This document shows, piece by piece, positions 31,393 to 43,251 of a stretch of DNA of 64,000 nt. A model generated the notes under the pieces. It was given only the letters and a program-made list of their open reading frames with translations, was not told the DNA's origin and searched no databases. Origin of the DNA: Apoderus coryli (taxonomy: Eukaryota > Arthropoda > Insecta > Coleoptera > Attelabidae). The position numbers and the translations under genes are program-made. Location of the stretch: the NCBI GenBank assembly GCA_911728435.2, contig OU452211.1, positions 13,436,428-13,500,427 on the forward strand, written 5' to 3'. Positions within the stretch are counted from its first letter, which is position 1; each line of letters opens with the position of its first letter.

Positions 31393-32938
31393 GACTTTCT
31401 ATTTATTTATTTTATTTATTTATTAATCTACGGACAAAGTCCATTATTACAACATGTACAAACCAATAGCATACAACATAATACAGAAATTGTAAAACTT
31501 ACATAACTCTAGACTATCCATTACAATTGAACTTAATAAAAAAAAACAAAAAACCAGCAATTGCGCGACACACAACAGCTCGCAGGACTCCAACGCTCGC
31601 TGATGTTAAGGAATTAATGAATGATAATTTATTTTAAATTTTAAAAACAAGGAATTAGGGAAACCATTCATCTCTAGACCCCCTCCTCAAGCGACCGGCG
31701 AACTCACCAAATGGTGCAAAGAAATCGATGTTATGATTAGAACAACGATTCGCCAGTCGCGCCACTCTGGTGACAAAGATATTCATAGCGTAGTTCGCGC
31801 GGTGGAACGAGACGTGAAAGAGATCAGAACTTCTGCTTTGTCTAGGGGGAACACGAAAACCAATCTGGGATAAAAGACTAGAAGATAAAAGAGTATTGTT
31901 TAAAATTTTATATAGTATAGTCAGATCCCTGACAACCCTGCGGGCGCCCAATGTAGCCAACTCCAGCTCATTCAGCAATACGCCGTAGTTTAAGTTAAAA
32001 TTAACGGGTCGTTCACGGCCGAGTCTAAAATGAACGTTCCTCAGAAAACGGTGCTGAACCCTCTCGATACAGACAGTGTGACAAACATAAGATGGAGACC
32101 ACACCGCAGAGGCGTACTCCAAATGCGGCCTCACAAGGGATGTGTACAGGGCTCCGAATGTACCAATCTGACTGAAATCCCCCGAACAACGTCTGATGAA
32201 GCCCAACATCTTAATGGACCGCGATGTCGCGCGCCTGATGTGGTCGGTGTAGCTCAGTGAAGAATCCAAGTAGACACCCAGATCCTTGACCAAAGCCTTA
32301 TAATCCAAAGCGTCCCGGTCAATAAAGTATTCGTGAAAAAGTGGAACCCTAGTATGGTTAAAATTAACGCAAAAGGACTTCGATATATTCAAATCCAACC
32401 CATTCGCCTCGCACCAATGCACAAGCCGAATAACATCCTCCTGCAAAAGGTAGCAATCGGATGGGCCTGCAATACGCCTATAACACTTTAGATCATCAGC
32501 AAATAACTTGATCTCACTATGAACGAAACATTGCGCTATGTCATTGACAAATAAGTTAAATAATAAGGGGCCCAAATGAGACCCCTGAGGAACACCAGAT
32601 GAAACTAATATGTGCCTGGAATGAAACTCATTGATCCGGACAACCTGAGTTCTACCACATAAGTAGCTCCCCAACCAGTCCAACATAGGCGCAGAGACTC
32701 CAACAATCCCAAGCTTCTCAATGAGAAGTCGATGGTTGACACTGTCGAAAGCCTTAGAGAAGTCGGTGTAAATGGCATGAACTTGATATCCGTGCTCCAA
32801 AGCCCGGGACAAGTAGTTTGTGAATTCGAGGAGATTGAGATCGGTAGATTTACCTGCCTGAAATCCAAATTGATCGGAGATCACTAATGGCCTTAGAGTG
32901 GCCGTCAGATAACGAGTGATTAGGTTTTCGAATAGTTT
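31393..32938 (-). mobile_element. LINE family A, copy 1, truncated by satellite
   Basis: The minus strand ends in a (TAAA)n tail (31393-31422 on +). The RT frame 32968-31655 reads LFENLITRYLTATLRPLVIS, EHGYQVHAIYTDFSKAFDSV, SSGVPQGSHLGPLLFNLFVN, FADDLKCYRRI. The frame is open to the natural stop, but its first about 10 codons come from satellite DNA: LINE sequence stops after ttttcgaatagtttc at about 32938 and A/C repeats begin. Copy 2 continues at that point with the RT fingers. Confidence 0.88.
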
Positions 32939-33238
32939 CCAACCAAAACCAAACCAAAAAAAACCCAAACCAAACCAAAAAAAAACCCTACCCTGTACTT
33001 AAAAACCAACCAAAACCAAATAAACCAAACCAAAAAAAAACCCAAACCAAAAAAAAACCCTACCCTGTACTTAAAAACCAATCAAAACCAAAAAAACCAA
33101 AAAAAAAACCCTACCCTGTACTTAAAAACCAACCAAAACCCTACTCTGTACTTAAAAACCAACCAAAACCAAAAAAACCAGACCAAAAAAAATCCAAACC
33201 AAACCAAAAAAAAACCCTACCCTTACCTTACCTTACCC
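32939..33238. repeat. A/C minisatellite array 1
   Basis: Repeats of ccaaaccaaaaaaaaccc mixed with ccctaccctgtacttaaaaa. The plus strand has almost no G. The same unit is found at 56376-57093 and 58958-59195. Minus-strand open frames here are Phe/Trp/Gly/Leu-only artefacts. Confidence 0.9.
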
Positions 33239-33555
33239 TTAAAGGCCCTAAACTCATGAAGATCCACATCAAGAATAGTGTGCAATTGTCAAAACAGACT
33301 CTCTAATATCGGGAGAAACAATAATCTGACTCTGATCTGAATCGCTGGCCACTCTGGTTTAAGGGGGAATGAAATAGCCGACTCTGACAAGACAAGGGGC
33401 TGAAGGAGAATTTATCGGACGAGAACTCGCAACTGGCATATCGTTTAGCACTTGCCAAATACATACTTAATACCTGGATGACGACAAAAGTTCAGAACGT
33501 TTGACAAAATTATCCAGGTTTAGTTCATTAATCCATCGAAATCAAGAGCCAGGGA
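33239..33555. other. unassigned stretch, possibly LINE debris
   Basis: No clear frame. Short minus-strand text with serine-rich residues could be LINE-derived, but I cannot support it. Confidence 0.25.
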
Positions 33556-33850
33556 GTTGTTGGGTATGAGTAGCTCTCATCTGCGCTGCCTTGTTGGACT
33601 ATACACTGGTCATTGTCGTGTGAATCATCATCTCACGAGGATGGGTCTCTTGGAAAATTCCGATTGCACTATGTTCTTGCCCAGCGGTAGCCTAGAACTA
33701 GATTCGCAATATTTGGTGAAGTAACCAGTGAGTCTAAAAGAAAGCTCACCTAGCAAAATAGTCGACTTCATTAAGAAGATTAAGCTTCTGGGTGAAATAT
33801 AAATAGGTATGAGCCACAATAGACCCTCGATGGTCACAGTGGAGGGTCCG
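33556..33850 (+). pseudogene. LINE C-terminal (post-RNase H) remnant
   Basis: Plus-strand pieces: SSHLRCLVGLYTGHCRVNHH followed by LTRMGLLENSDC, and in another frame ISPSKI-like SPSKIVDFIKKIKLLGEI. The LVGL-TGHC-LN-HL-RMG pattern with following Cys is the C-terminal zinc segment after RNase H in R1/Jockey-type LINEs. Frameshifted and short. Confidence 0.6.
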
Positions 33851-34145
33851 GTGCAGATCGACTCATTTTGAACATACTATACAACACGAAATTTTATCTT
33901 CAAACGATTTTTGAACTTTATTCAGAATAGTTGGTGTTATGAATGTAAGGTAAGGTTGGATATTCTGATTTTCATATGTTCTGGCGTCGCGCCTCAATAT
34001 ATATCTTAATTGAAAAATATTTTTACAAAGAAAAATCGATTGGGGTTAAATCTAGAGACCTAAGTGGCCAATTATGGGAACGGCCCTGCTCATATTTCTA
34101 AATTTGTGCTTTAAAATCCTTACAGGAAAAATGAACTTTTGCCGC
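33851..34145. other. short unassigned intron stretch
   Basis: Nothing firmly recognised. ggcgtcgcgcctc and the text near 34040-34090 have a mariner-like flavour, but no motif is secure. Confidence 0.25.
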
Positions 34146-36254
34146 GTCTAATTTTATTTATTTATTTATTAATCTACGGACAAAGTCCATTATTACAACA
34201 TGTACAAAACAATAGCATACAACATAATACAGAAATTGTAAAACTTACATAACTCTAGACTATCCATTACAATTGAACTTAATAAAAAAAAAACAAAAAA
34301 CCAGCAATTGCGCGACACACAACAGCTCGCAGGACTCCAACGCTCGCTGATGTTAAGGAATTAATGAATGATAATTTATTTTAAATTTTAAAAACAAGGA
34401 ATTAGGGAAACCATTCATCTCTAGACCCCCTCCTCAAGCGACCGGCGAACTCACCAAATGGTGCAAAGAAATCGATGTTATGATTAGAACAACGATTCGC
34501 CAGTCGCGCCACTCTGGTGACAAAGGTATTCATAGCGTAGTTAGCGCGGTGGAACGAGACGTGAAAGAGATCAGAACTTCTGCTTTGTCTAGGGGGAACA
34601 CGAAAACCAATCTGGGATAAAAGACTAGAAGATAAAAGAGTATTGTTTAAAATTGTATATAGTATAGTCAGATCCCTGACAACCCTGCGGGCGCCCAATG
34701 TAGCCAACTCCAGCTCATTCAGCAATACGCCGTAGTTTAAGTTAAAATTAACGGGTCGTTCACGGCTGAGTCTAAAATGAACGTACCTCAGAAAACGGTG
34801 CTGAACCCTCTCGATACAGACAGTGTGACAAACATAAGATGGAGACCACACCGCAGAGGCGTACTCCAAATGCGGCCTCACAAGGGATGTGTACAGGGCT
34901 CCGAATGTACCAATCTGACTGAAATCCCCCGAACAACGTCTGATGAAGCCCAACATCTTAATGGACCGCGATGTCGCGCGCCTGATGTGGTCGGTGTAGC
35001 TCAGTGAAGAATCCAAGTAGACACCCAGATCCTTGACCAAAGCCTTATAATCCAAAGCGTCCCGGTCAATAAAGTATTCGTGAAAAAGTGGAACCCTAGT
35101 ATGGTTAAAATTAACGCAAAAGGACTTCGATATATTCAAATCCAACCCATTCGCCTCGCACCAATGCACAAGCCGAATAACATCCTCCTGCAAAAGGTAG
35201 CAATCGGATGGGCCTGCAATACGCCTATAACACTTTAGATCATCAGCAAATAACTTGATCTCACTATGAACGAAACATTGCGCTATGTCATTGACAAATA
35301 AGTTAAATAATAAGGGGCCCAAATGAGACCCCTGAGGAACACCAGATGAAACTAATATGTGCCTGGAATGAAACTCATTGATCCGGACAACCTGAGTTCT
35401 ACCACATAAGTAGCTCCCCAACCAGTCCAACATAGGCGCAGAGACTCCAACAATCCCAAGCTTCTCAATGAGAAGTCCATGGTTGACACTGTCGAAAGCC
35501 TTAGAGAAGTCGGTGTAAATGGCATGAACTTGATATCCGTGCTCCAAAGCCCGGGACAAGTAGTTTGTGAATTCGAGGAGATTGAGATCGGTAGATTTAC
35601 CTGCCTGAAATCCAAATTGATCGGAGATCACTAATGGCCCTAGAGTGGCCGTCAGATAACGAGTGATCAGGTTTTCGAATAGTTTCGGAATTGAATTCAA
35701 TATACAGACCGGTCGGTAATTTGTTACTTCATTTCTGTTGCCGGATTTGAAAATAGGGGTAATGAAACTAGTTTTCCATAATACAGGGAAAGTGCCAGTG
35801 GAGACCGAATGATTGAAAATAATTTGAAGCGGTCTAGCAAGCGAAAAGCTACAATTCCTGAGAAGCAAGGCTGGGATTCCGTCGGGACCGGCCGACTTCC
35901 TCACTTCCAAGCCAACAATTGCCTCTAAAATATCTGAGAGAGAGATGTGATGATCGGAAACATTCACTAGGGTGTCCCCGACACAGCCAACCGGAGAGTC
36001 AAGACATCTGTCGTTATACACTGATTCAAAATACGCAGCAAACAAATCCGCCCCACACTGATCGGCGTCGCTCGTTTGTTCACCCCATGATAGACGCGAG
36101 GGCAGGTCTGAAGATCCTCTTTTAGAATTAATGAACCTCCAAAAAGCTCCAATGTTCTGAGGCAGCTCACTCTCAATTGCATTTGTAAAAGACATATAGC
36201 AAACGCGAGAAAGGCGATTACATTCACTTCTGAGTCTGCTAAAGTCCGCATAAT
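34146..36254 (-). mobile_element. LINE family A, copy 2
   Basis: Minus-strand copy with a (TAAA)n tail at 34146-34170 (+), nearly identical to copies at 31393 and 51758. The 5' end stops at 36254, where copy 3 carries on with endonuclease-linker sequence. The RT frame is unbroken. Confidence 0.9.
34402..36195 (-). CDS. LINE reverse transcriptase (family A, copy 2)
   Basis: A 597-residue frame holding the complete RT domain: LEVRKSAGPDGIPALLLRNC, YRPVCILNSIPKLFENLI, SDQFGFQAGKSTDLNLLEF, YQVHAIYTDFSKAFDSVNHG, SSGVPQGSHLGPLLFNLFVN, FADD at about 316, then LDLNISKSFCVNFNH and the thumb with RPHLEYASAVWSPSYVC. Jockey/CR1-like non-LTR element. In the native element an upstream endonuclease precedes it in the same ORF. 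The Met is internal; the frame is open to the 5' truncation at about 36250. Nearly identical sisters suggest recent activity. Confidence 0.92.
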   Translation of the reverse strand: MSFTNAIESELPQNIGAFWRFINSKRGSSDLPSRLSWGEQTSDADQCGADLFAAYFESVYNDRCLDSPVGCVGDTLVNVSDHHISLSDILEAIVGLEVRKSAGPDGIPALLLRNCSFSLARPLQIIFNHSVSTGTFPVLWKTSFITPIFKSGNRNEVTNYRPVCILNSIPKLFENLITRYLTATLGPLVISDQFGFQAGKSTDLNLLEFTNYLSRALEHGYQVHAIYTDFSKAFDSVNHGLLIEKLGIVGVSAPMLDWLGSYLCGRTQVVRINEFHSRHILVSSGVPQGSHLGPLLFNLFVNDIAQCFVHSEIKLFADDLKCYRRIAGPSDCYLLQEDVIRLVHWCEANGLDLNISKSFCVNFNHTRVPLFHEYFIDRDALDYKALVKDLGVYLDSSLSYTDHIRRATSRSIKMLGFIRRCSGDFSQIGTFGALYTSLVRPHLEYASAVWSPSYVCHTVCIERVQHRFLRYVHFRLSRERPVNFNLNYGVLLNELELATLGARRVVRDLTILYTILNNTLLSSSLLSQIGFRVPPRQSRSSDLFHVSFHRANYAMNTFVTRVARLANRCSNHNIDFFAPFGEFAGRLRRGSRDEWFP

Positions 36255-36450
36255 TCTACGCAAACTTTTTTATCCGAAGGTTAGAAAATTGTAGAAATTT
36301 AAGATGGAAGTAATGAAGAAATTACTAGCGGTTAGTTTGGTTAGTTTTTTCAAGTGGATTCTATACTTTTCCCTCTGGAAATAGAAAGGGCGGAATTTCA
36401 CAGTCACCTGTACGAGTACGCTAATGTTAACTAATTTTGTGCAGGTGAAA
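36255..36450. other. spacer between LINE family A copy 2 and LINE family D
   Basis: No gene or repeat recognised; AT-rich. Confidence 0.3.
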
Positions 36451-38330
36451 TAATAATAATAATAATAATTCTTTATTGCCTAACAGGCTTTCGCCCAATA
36501 ACAAGACAATATCTTAAGCATAATTCAACTTAACTATAAATTTTCATAATAAAAAATAAATGGACTATATATATATTCAAAATTAAATATAAACTATATA
36601 TACTTATTAACATCTAATAGTAGGTATACCAAAACCAAAATACTTTATATACATGGTGCATATAAACAAAATTCGATAAATGAAAGCAACCCTCAAGTAC
36701 CCCCAATTTGACAATTTAGTACACCTACATAACACAGGCTTAAAACAGGCTTTTAACAGAAAAGCAAAACAAGGCCATCAGTGATCAACAACTCGATCCA
36801 TGAAAGTCCGCAACCCGTTCCTAAAATTATTAATATCTTCATCAAAAAAATTCAATTCTTTATGTATCTCATAGAAGTTGGTCCATCGGCATGCTCCGTC
36901 GATAGGCGCCCTTCCTTCATAGTTGGTTCGATGAAATGGAACCTCGAATAAGTGACTATTGCGAGAATTATATTGCGGGACTCGAATATTTATTGCCGCC
37001 AGAAGCTGAGGACAATCAACTAATGCATTCAGCAACTTGAAAACAAACATCTGACCCGCGCAAATTCTGCGAGTGAGGAGCGATTGTAGGTCGAAGGTTC
37101 GGAGAAGTATACTGTGATCAAAACCCCTCACAGGGAAGTGACCATTAACCTTGGAGAATAAATATTTTAAAATTTTCTCTGTACCCTCTCGATTCTCTCG
37201 ACAATTTGGATCTTACCAGTGCTGTATACAGAGACTTAAGACATTTGACGTTCTGAAATTCAGATGTATTTCTAAAAATGAATCCCAAAGTGCGAATTGC
37301 ACTCTGAGTTACTTCCAATATATGCCGGTTAAAAGTCAGATCGCTGTCAACGAGAATCCCAAGGTCCCTGGCGACATTGTGCAGTTCCAACACCGACCCA
37401 TTCAAAGTATAATTGTACCGAGTTGACACCTGCCTTTTACTGAAACTCATAAGTTTGCATTTTTTAATGTTTAGTGTACAGTGCACCAGTTCCCAACCGT
37501 TTCTAAATCCTTCTGCAACTCCTGGTAGTCGGACTCACACTGGATGGGGCGAAACAATTTGAAATCATCCGCGAATAGTAGAAAATGACTAGACAAAGTC
37601 TCCCGAATATCGTTAACATATATCGAGAAAATCAAAGAGGCCAGATTACTGCCTTGGGGCGCGCCGCTGGTCGCCACAAATTCTTGAGATCTGAATCCAT
37701 TGTATTCCACGAAAAGTCGACGATCAGTTAGATAAGATCTAAAGAACCTTAACAGATCATTAGTGATTCCGATAATATTCATTTTTTGGATAATGGTGGA
37801 ATGGTTTAACTTATCAAAGGCCTTAGAGAAATCTGTATATATTGTGTCGACTTGCAGACCTCCCCCAACAGCGGGATATATTGTTTGTAAAAACTGAGCT
37901 AAATTTGTAACTGTTGAGCGCTTTCGGAAAAAGCCATGCTGTTCTGTAACAATAGAGTTTTTGACTTGATTATAAATAATTTGATGAAGCACGCTCTCGA
38001 AGACCTTCGAAAAATTTGACAATATTGAAATAGGTCTGTAATTATTGACCATGTTATTTTCTCCCGATTTATGCACCGGGCAAATGCGCGTCAGTTTCCA
38101 CAATCGCGGAAATGTTGCAGTACGCAGCGACTTGTTAAACAAAGTTAATAGAGGGTCAGCCAATGCGTACGCGCAGTACCGAATTATAAATGCCGGAACA
38201 TTATCGATACCTGCCGTCATTTTAGGTTTCAGTGCTTTAATGGCAGTAAGCACTTCTTCAAACTGCAAAAGCCTTAAATTTTCAGATGGAAAGATATTTT
38301 TGAGAGAACAGTCTTTTTCTATTTATAATT
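36451..38330 (-). pseudogene. LINE family D, broken reverse transcriptase
   Basis: Minus strand with a (TTA)n tail at 36453-36471. 38268-37471 holds the RT: IKALKPKMTAGIDNVPAFII, YRPISILSNFSKVFESVL, EQHGFFRKRSTVTNLAQF, QVDTIYTDFSKAFDKLNH, SGAPQGSNLASLIFSIYVND, FADDFKLFR. A frameshift leads to 37486-37145 (LNIKKCKLMSF, VARDLGILVDSDLTFNRH). An internal deletion then removes the SKLEYASVIWNP block, and the C-terminus is 37131-36778 (RGFDHSILLRTFDLQSLLTR, stop). SGAPQGSNLAS departs from the usual SGVPQGSNLGP. Related to families C, E and G, not to A. Confidence 0.85.
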
Positions 38331-38694
38331 AGATTTACACCCACCCTTTAGCGGGCAACTAGTTGGCATGTTAATACTATTTTTCCTACGAGCGTGCAAA
38401 GTGCACTTATTCGCATTTTTTGTTTCCTGCGGACAGTCGCGCTTTTCCGAACTGTTTTTAATATTGTTCTAACTGTCAAACTAACAATTCAGGTAACAAC
38501 AATTGACAAATACCTATGCCTTTTGTCATAGTATCAGTTATTATTAATGTGTCATAGGAGAAAAATTATAAATGAACTAAAAATTGAAAATTTTAACAGG
38601 TTATTAGGTATTGTTTGCTAGATATACAGCAGTAAGCTATAAGTACTTCTTATTTTAATGTTGCTAAACAATTCTTAATATTTAATATTGATAT
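38331..38694. other. intron stretch with cgcac-rich motifs
   Basis: No gene. Contains repeated ttttccg/cgcac-type words (38400-38460) like those of the palindrome that follows. Confidence 0.35.
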
Positions 38695-38755
38695 TAATAC
38701 ATTTGAAAAGCCGTGCGGAAAAGTAACTTTTCCGCACGGCTTTTCAAATGTATTA
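38695..38755. repeat. perfect 61-nt palindrome
   Basis: 30-nt arms with a 1-nt centre: taatacatttgaaaagccgt... and its exact complement, ending ...tcaaatgtatta. The core gtgcggaaaagt recurs alone at 38960-38980, where gcgtgcggaaaagtactactttccgcat forms a second imperfect hairpin. Confidence 0.9.
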
Positions 38756-39922
38756 AACCACAAACTTAAGCTAGTTTATTATCATTGTGGGTCGTTTTCT
38801 CTGGTACTAACGTATTTTAAATTATTGTGAGTTATTTCTACAGTTTTGTCAGTGCCAACTCTGGTTTTGCGAAATTTTAAGTGCTCGCAGGAAAAAAATT
38901 GTACCTAACGCATGCGAAAAGTATCTTCTCCGCACTTGACGGATGACCGGACTATCGTCGCGTGCGGAAAAGTACTACTTTCCGCATTTTTTTAAGTGCG
39001 ATAAGTTCCGCACTATTATAGATTCAGATAGTGCTAGATTCGTTTAAAAAAATACACATTAAAAGAAGGAGTACTTACAGCTTAATTCTGTTCATCCAGC
39101 AAACAATAATAATAACATGTTGTTCTTTCTTTGGCGATATACGAGGGGAGTCCGTAGTATAAACTGAGTAATTTGATCGGTGTAGAATTTAAAATATTTT
39201 TATTTTGTTTTTCGTTTGCGGAATGGAGGGTGCACAACTCTGTGCCCCCTGGCAGGAGCGGTTGGCCACTGCGGATTAAGCTGAGTGGCTCTTTGAAGTT
39301 GCAAAATGGTTATCCTTAGCACTCCAGGCACGAATGAATTCGAAGGTTGCAGAAATCGCGCCGCCCTATCTAGTCCGCGTGATTGTTTTATTGATTTTAG
39401 TCATAATTTTAAATAATCACAGTGTAAGTAGTGTAGTTTTTGCAAAATTAATTTCCATAAATTTTTTACTATCTCAGGATTCTGAGATTAAGAAAATCAC
39501 CTTAGAAATTGGGGGTTCCCACATATTTAAACGTTATTTCTTGGTTGTTGTATGTGAATCCTATGTAATCCTGTCGAACACCTGAACGAGACAGCCGTTT
39601 CGCCGATCTACGTATCCATCAGTGATGCTCCTTGAGTAAAGTGCAAATTTATATTTGTCCAGTAGTTTATCGTACCAGCGGTAGATGGCAACATTTTTAC
39701 GGTTACTCATGTTATCAGTGGTATTGCAATGGTTGTGAGCTTCTTAGAATTTTTACTTCCTATTATACCACTTTTCCTTGTGAACCGACGAGAAGATCTT
39801 GAAATATCGAATAAAGTTTCATATCTCTTGATTTATATTTATATGAAAACATGGTACTGATTACTCAATCCCCCACATTTGCTTAACCAGGAATATTTTT
39901 TTAGATAACCTTATGATTTCAG
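38756..39922. other. 3' end of intron 2, no recognised gene
   Basis: Contains the second ttccgcac hairpin (38960-39020) and an unassigned stretch (39170-39620) with a small open frame, 39334-39585, that resembles no family I know. It ends in the acceptor ttatgatttcag used at 39923. Confidence 0.4.
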
Positions 39923-40163
39923 CATTAACGATTCATTGAATATGGCTACTGATGAAAATCACGAATTACGGTTGGATTTGGATATTAGCAACAAAAAAGT
40001 AACTGATCTGCAAAACGAATTGGACAAGATGGTCAATAAGATTGTGCGAATAGAGGATGAACGAGACCAACAACAAAATGTCTTAGAGAAAGAACTGGCT
40101 GATTGGCGTATAAAATATGGTGAACTAATGGCACAATTGGAGCCATTGAAGTTAGAGATTCAA
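39923..40163 (+). CDS. Tango1: Tango1 coiled-coil exon
   Basis: Preceded by atttcag. The first base completes the Ser codon begun at 30498-30499, and the exon ends on a codon boundary before gtaatt. It codes for NDSLNMATDENHELRLDLDI, then KVTDLQNELDKMVNKIVRIE and ADWRIKYGELMAQLEPLKLE, a continuous charged coiled coil. The phase match on both sides, the lack of internal stops and the helix pattern all agree with it belonging to the same gene. Short and repeat-flanked, it is easily missed by gene finders. Confidence 0.8.
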
Positions 40164-40401
40164 GTAATTTTTGTTATATTTTTTATATTTTATAAACGTT
40201 GGGGTCTTTTCTGACAACTTACTAATAATTATTAATCTAGAAGTGCCGTATGGAATAGGCTTCTCTCAAACTCTTCTCAAAAACCTATTATTTCGCGTAA
40301 TCATAGGTTAAAGCCACGTCAACTTGCCAACATTTTCCACTATTTACTAGTGCAGTGTACAGCTCTGATATAGTATATTAAGTATTGAGAACAGTAAGTG
40401 C

Positions 40402-40476
40402 AGTTTACCGATCGACGATAATGTTTGGGCGACTGAGCGAAGCGAAGTCGCCAAAATTGGAGGAGATCGGTAAACT
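40402..40476. repeat. TTTACC/GGTAAA hairpin
   Basis: Arms agtttaccgatc and gatcggtaaact (12 bp, perfect), with an inner ggcgact/agtcgcc pair (40428-40434 and 40446-40452) around gagcgaagcga. Same edge words as the palindrome at 30572 and the hairpin at 43052. Confidence 0.75.
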
Positions 40477-40529
40477 ACATACTGTTTGACATGCTTATAC
40501 TATTTTTTTTAAGATCGAAATAGCTGAAA

Positions 40530-40680
40530 TTGCAATATTATTATTAGCTCTCCATATCATATATGTAATATATGTATATATGGAGACTATTAGTTTCATG
40601 AAAAAAAAAATTTTTTTTAATTTCACCGGATATACTTGTTTTTGGTCATTTTATACATAAATAAGTAGTTTTAAAAAAAA

Positions 40681-40711
<31 letters not shown>

Positions 40712-42955
40712 ATCCACGAAAACGCAAAAACCACTTAACAGATTTTAACCAAATTTGGTACAAAAATACTATTGGACATGGCAAGGAGTTGATTAGATTT
40801 TGGGAAACATTGAGCGTAGGCAAAGGGTTTAAAAGAGGGTTCAAAAATTAAAAAAATTCATAGTTCTTAAACTTATCCGAAATACTGCATAATTTTTTAC
40901 GCATTTAATTGAATATAACCTAAAATATTGAACATAAAATATTAGACCACATTGGCGTTCGAAAATAGTGTAAAATGGGGTAAAAAAGATTTAAAAAAAA
41001 CGTATTTCTTAAAAATAGCAGAAATATTAACTAGTTATTGATAGTTTTGATAGAATATAACCTATAAAATGTGTCATGAATAACTTACTTTCATAGGCGT
41101 TCGTAAATAGTGGAAAAGGGGTCAAAACATAAAAAATATATATTTCCTAAACTTATTCGAAATATGGAATAATTTTTCATAGTTGTGATACAATATAAGC
41201 TAAAAAATATTCCATAAAAGAATTGGTTCACACAGGCGTTCGAAAATAGTTTAAAAAAAGGGTCAAAAACGAAAAAAAAAACGTTTCCCAAATATACCAG
41301 AAAAATTGGCTAATTATATATAGCTTTGATATAAGATAACCTAAAAATGCAGCATAAAATTTTTATTCACATAGGCGTTCGTAAATAGTAGAAAAAGGGA
41401 TAAAATAAAAAAAAATTAAAATGTAAAAAATTTTATATTTAACTAGATGAATTGGTGTTAAAAATACACGACAAAAATTAATGTACCATAGGCGTCCGTA
41501 AAAATTCTATAAAAGGGTCAGAAAAAATTTGTATCCGTGATAACTCAAAAACCACTTAACGGATTTTAACCACATTTGGTACGAAAATACTACAGGATAA
41601 TTATAGGTGGTGATTAACATTGAGCGTAGGCAACGGGTTTAAAAGAGGTTTCAAAAATTTAAAAAATCATAGTTCTTAAACTTATCGGAAATATTGAATA
41701 ATTTTTTATAGTTGTGATAGAATATAACCTAAAAAACGTTACATAAAAGAATTAGTTCACACAGGCGTTCGAAAATAGTGTTAAAAAAGGGTCAAAAACG
41801 AAAAAAAAATGTTTCCCAAATATACCAGAAAAATTGGCTAATTATATATAGCTTTGATATAAGATAACCTAAAAAATGCAGCATAAAATTTTTATTTACA
41901 TAGGCGTTCGTAAATAGTAGAAAAAGGGGTAAAATAAAAAAAATTAAAATGTAAAAATTTTTATATTTAACTACTTGAGTTGGTGTTAAAAATACACGAC
42001 ACAAATTAATGTTCCATAGGCGTCCGTGAAAATTCTATAAAAGGGTCAGAAAAAATTTGTATCCGTGATAACTCAAAAACCACTTAACGGATTTTAACCA
42101 CATTTGGTACGAAAATACTACAGGCTATTTATAGGTGGTGATTAACATTGAGCGTAGGCAAGGGGTTTAAAAGAGGGTTCAAAAATTAAAAAAATTATAG
42201 TTCTTAAACTTATTAAATATTGAATAATTTTTTATAGGTGTGATAGAATATAACCTAAAAAATGTTACATAAAAGAATTAGTTCACACAGGCGTTCGAAA
42301 ATAGTCTTAAAAAAAGAGTCAAAAACGAAAAAAAAATGTTTCCCAAATATACCAGAAAAATTGGCTAATTATATATAGCTTTCATATAAGATAACCTAAA
42401 AAATGCAGCATAAAATTTTTATTTACATAGGCGTTCGTAAATAGTAAAAAAAAGGGGTAAAATGAAAAAAAAATTAAAATATAAAAAATTTTATATTTAA
42501 CTAGTTGAATTGGTGTTAAAAATACACGACAAAAATTAATGTTCCATAGGCGTCCGTGAAAATTCTATAAAAGGGTCAGGAAAAAATTGTATCCGTGATA
42601 ACTCAAAAACCACTTAACGGATAACCTACAACATGCAGCATAACAATTTTGTTTACAGAGGCGTTCGTAAATAGTAGAAAAGGGGGCAAAATAAATTTTA
42701 TAATAAAACTAAAAAAAAATCAATTATTTTGCGTACAAGAATTTGGCCTAGATCTGAAATATAAAATATCTGCGTATAAATAGTGCCTCCCAAGAGAAGA
42801 AAAAGGCACAAAACCCGATACAAAAAAAAAAAATAGCTGATGTCTAAAACAAAACAAAAATTTAGATAAATGACAAAAAGGTCATAAAATTATTACTTTT
42901 ACACTTAAATATGGAGAGCTATTCGTGTCTCGAGGGCAACAGCTAGTTTAAATAT
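40530..42955 (+). repeat. AGGCGTTCG foldback-family repeat, unit A
   Basis: Starts with gctctccatatcatatatgt and a (TCTG)n run at 40681-40711, and ends gtgtctcgagggcaacagct. Inside, the word ggcgttcg(t/a)aaatagt recurs about every 120-140 bp (for example 41097, 41234, 41373, 41903, 42428). The landmark aaaaaccacttaac recurs at about 40725, 41545, 42075 and 42605, with a ~530-bp period in the last two steps. No protein-coding frame. Confidence 0.85.
40681..40711 (+). repeat. (TCTG)n microsatellite in the foldback unit
   Basis: Seven to eight copies of tctg. Related runs occur at 47247-47270 and 48592-48640 (as cagacaga, opposite strand) and at 48795-48822. Each lies at the same place in its unit. 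Confidence 0.9.
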
Positions 42956-43051
42956 GTTTTGACAAATACATGCTATAAAAAATAGCAAATACGATAATTC
43001 AAAATAATGATGTCAGCATAAATTGGCAATGACATACCGTCGTGAATTTAC

Positions 43052-43072
43052 TTACCGTTCTCTGAACGGTAA
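43052..43072. repeat. short TTACCGTTC hairpin
   Basis: ttaccgttc and gaacggtaa, 9-bp arms, 3-nt loop. Third member of the TTTACC/GGTAAA hairpin group of this window. Confidence 0.6.
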
Positions 43073-43251
43073 ATGAGTTACTTATTGTCGTGTTTGGGTT
43101 GTCAGCCAGTAAATGTCACTTGCTGTCATAAAGACAGACACGGTAAACAATCAAAAAAGGTCGGTCGTATTTGTACTTTTATCATTTACAAATTAAAATA
43201 AAACGGCGAACATTATTGAGTTTTAAAAGGCACGTCAAGTATAATATGTCA

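Noticed and set aside
32939..33238. Interstitial telomere repeats
   Set aside because: ccctaccc and aaccc words occur, but there is no regular CCTAA/TTAGG period as in insect telomeres.
33851..34145. Mariner fragment upstream of LINE family A copy 2
   Set aside because: Only vague resemblance; no motif of more than a few residues could be read in any frame.
39334..39585. 83-codon plus-strand frame in intron 2
   Set aside because: No recognisable domain, no splice-site context, and base composition like the surrounding intron.
40681..40711. CRISPR-like or regulatory tandem array
   Set aside because: It is a plain (TCTG)n microsatellite with no spacer structure.
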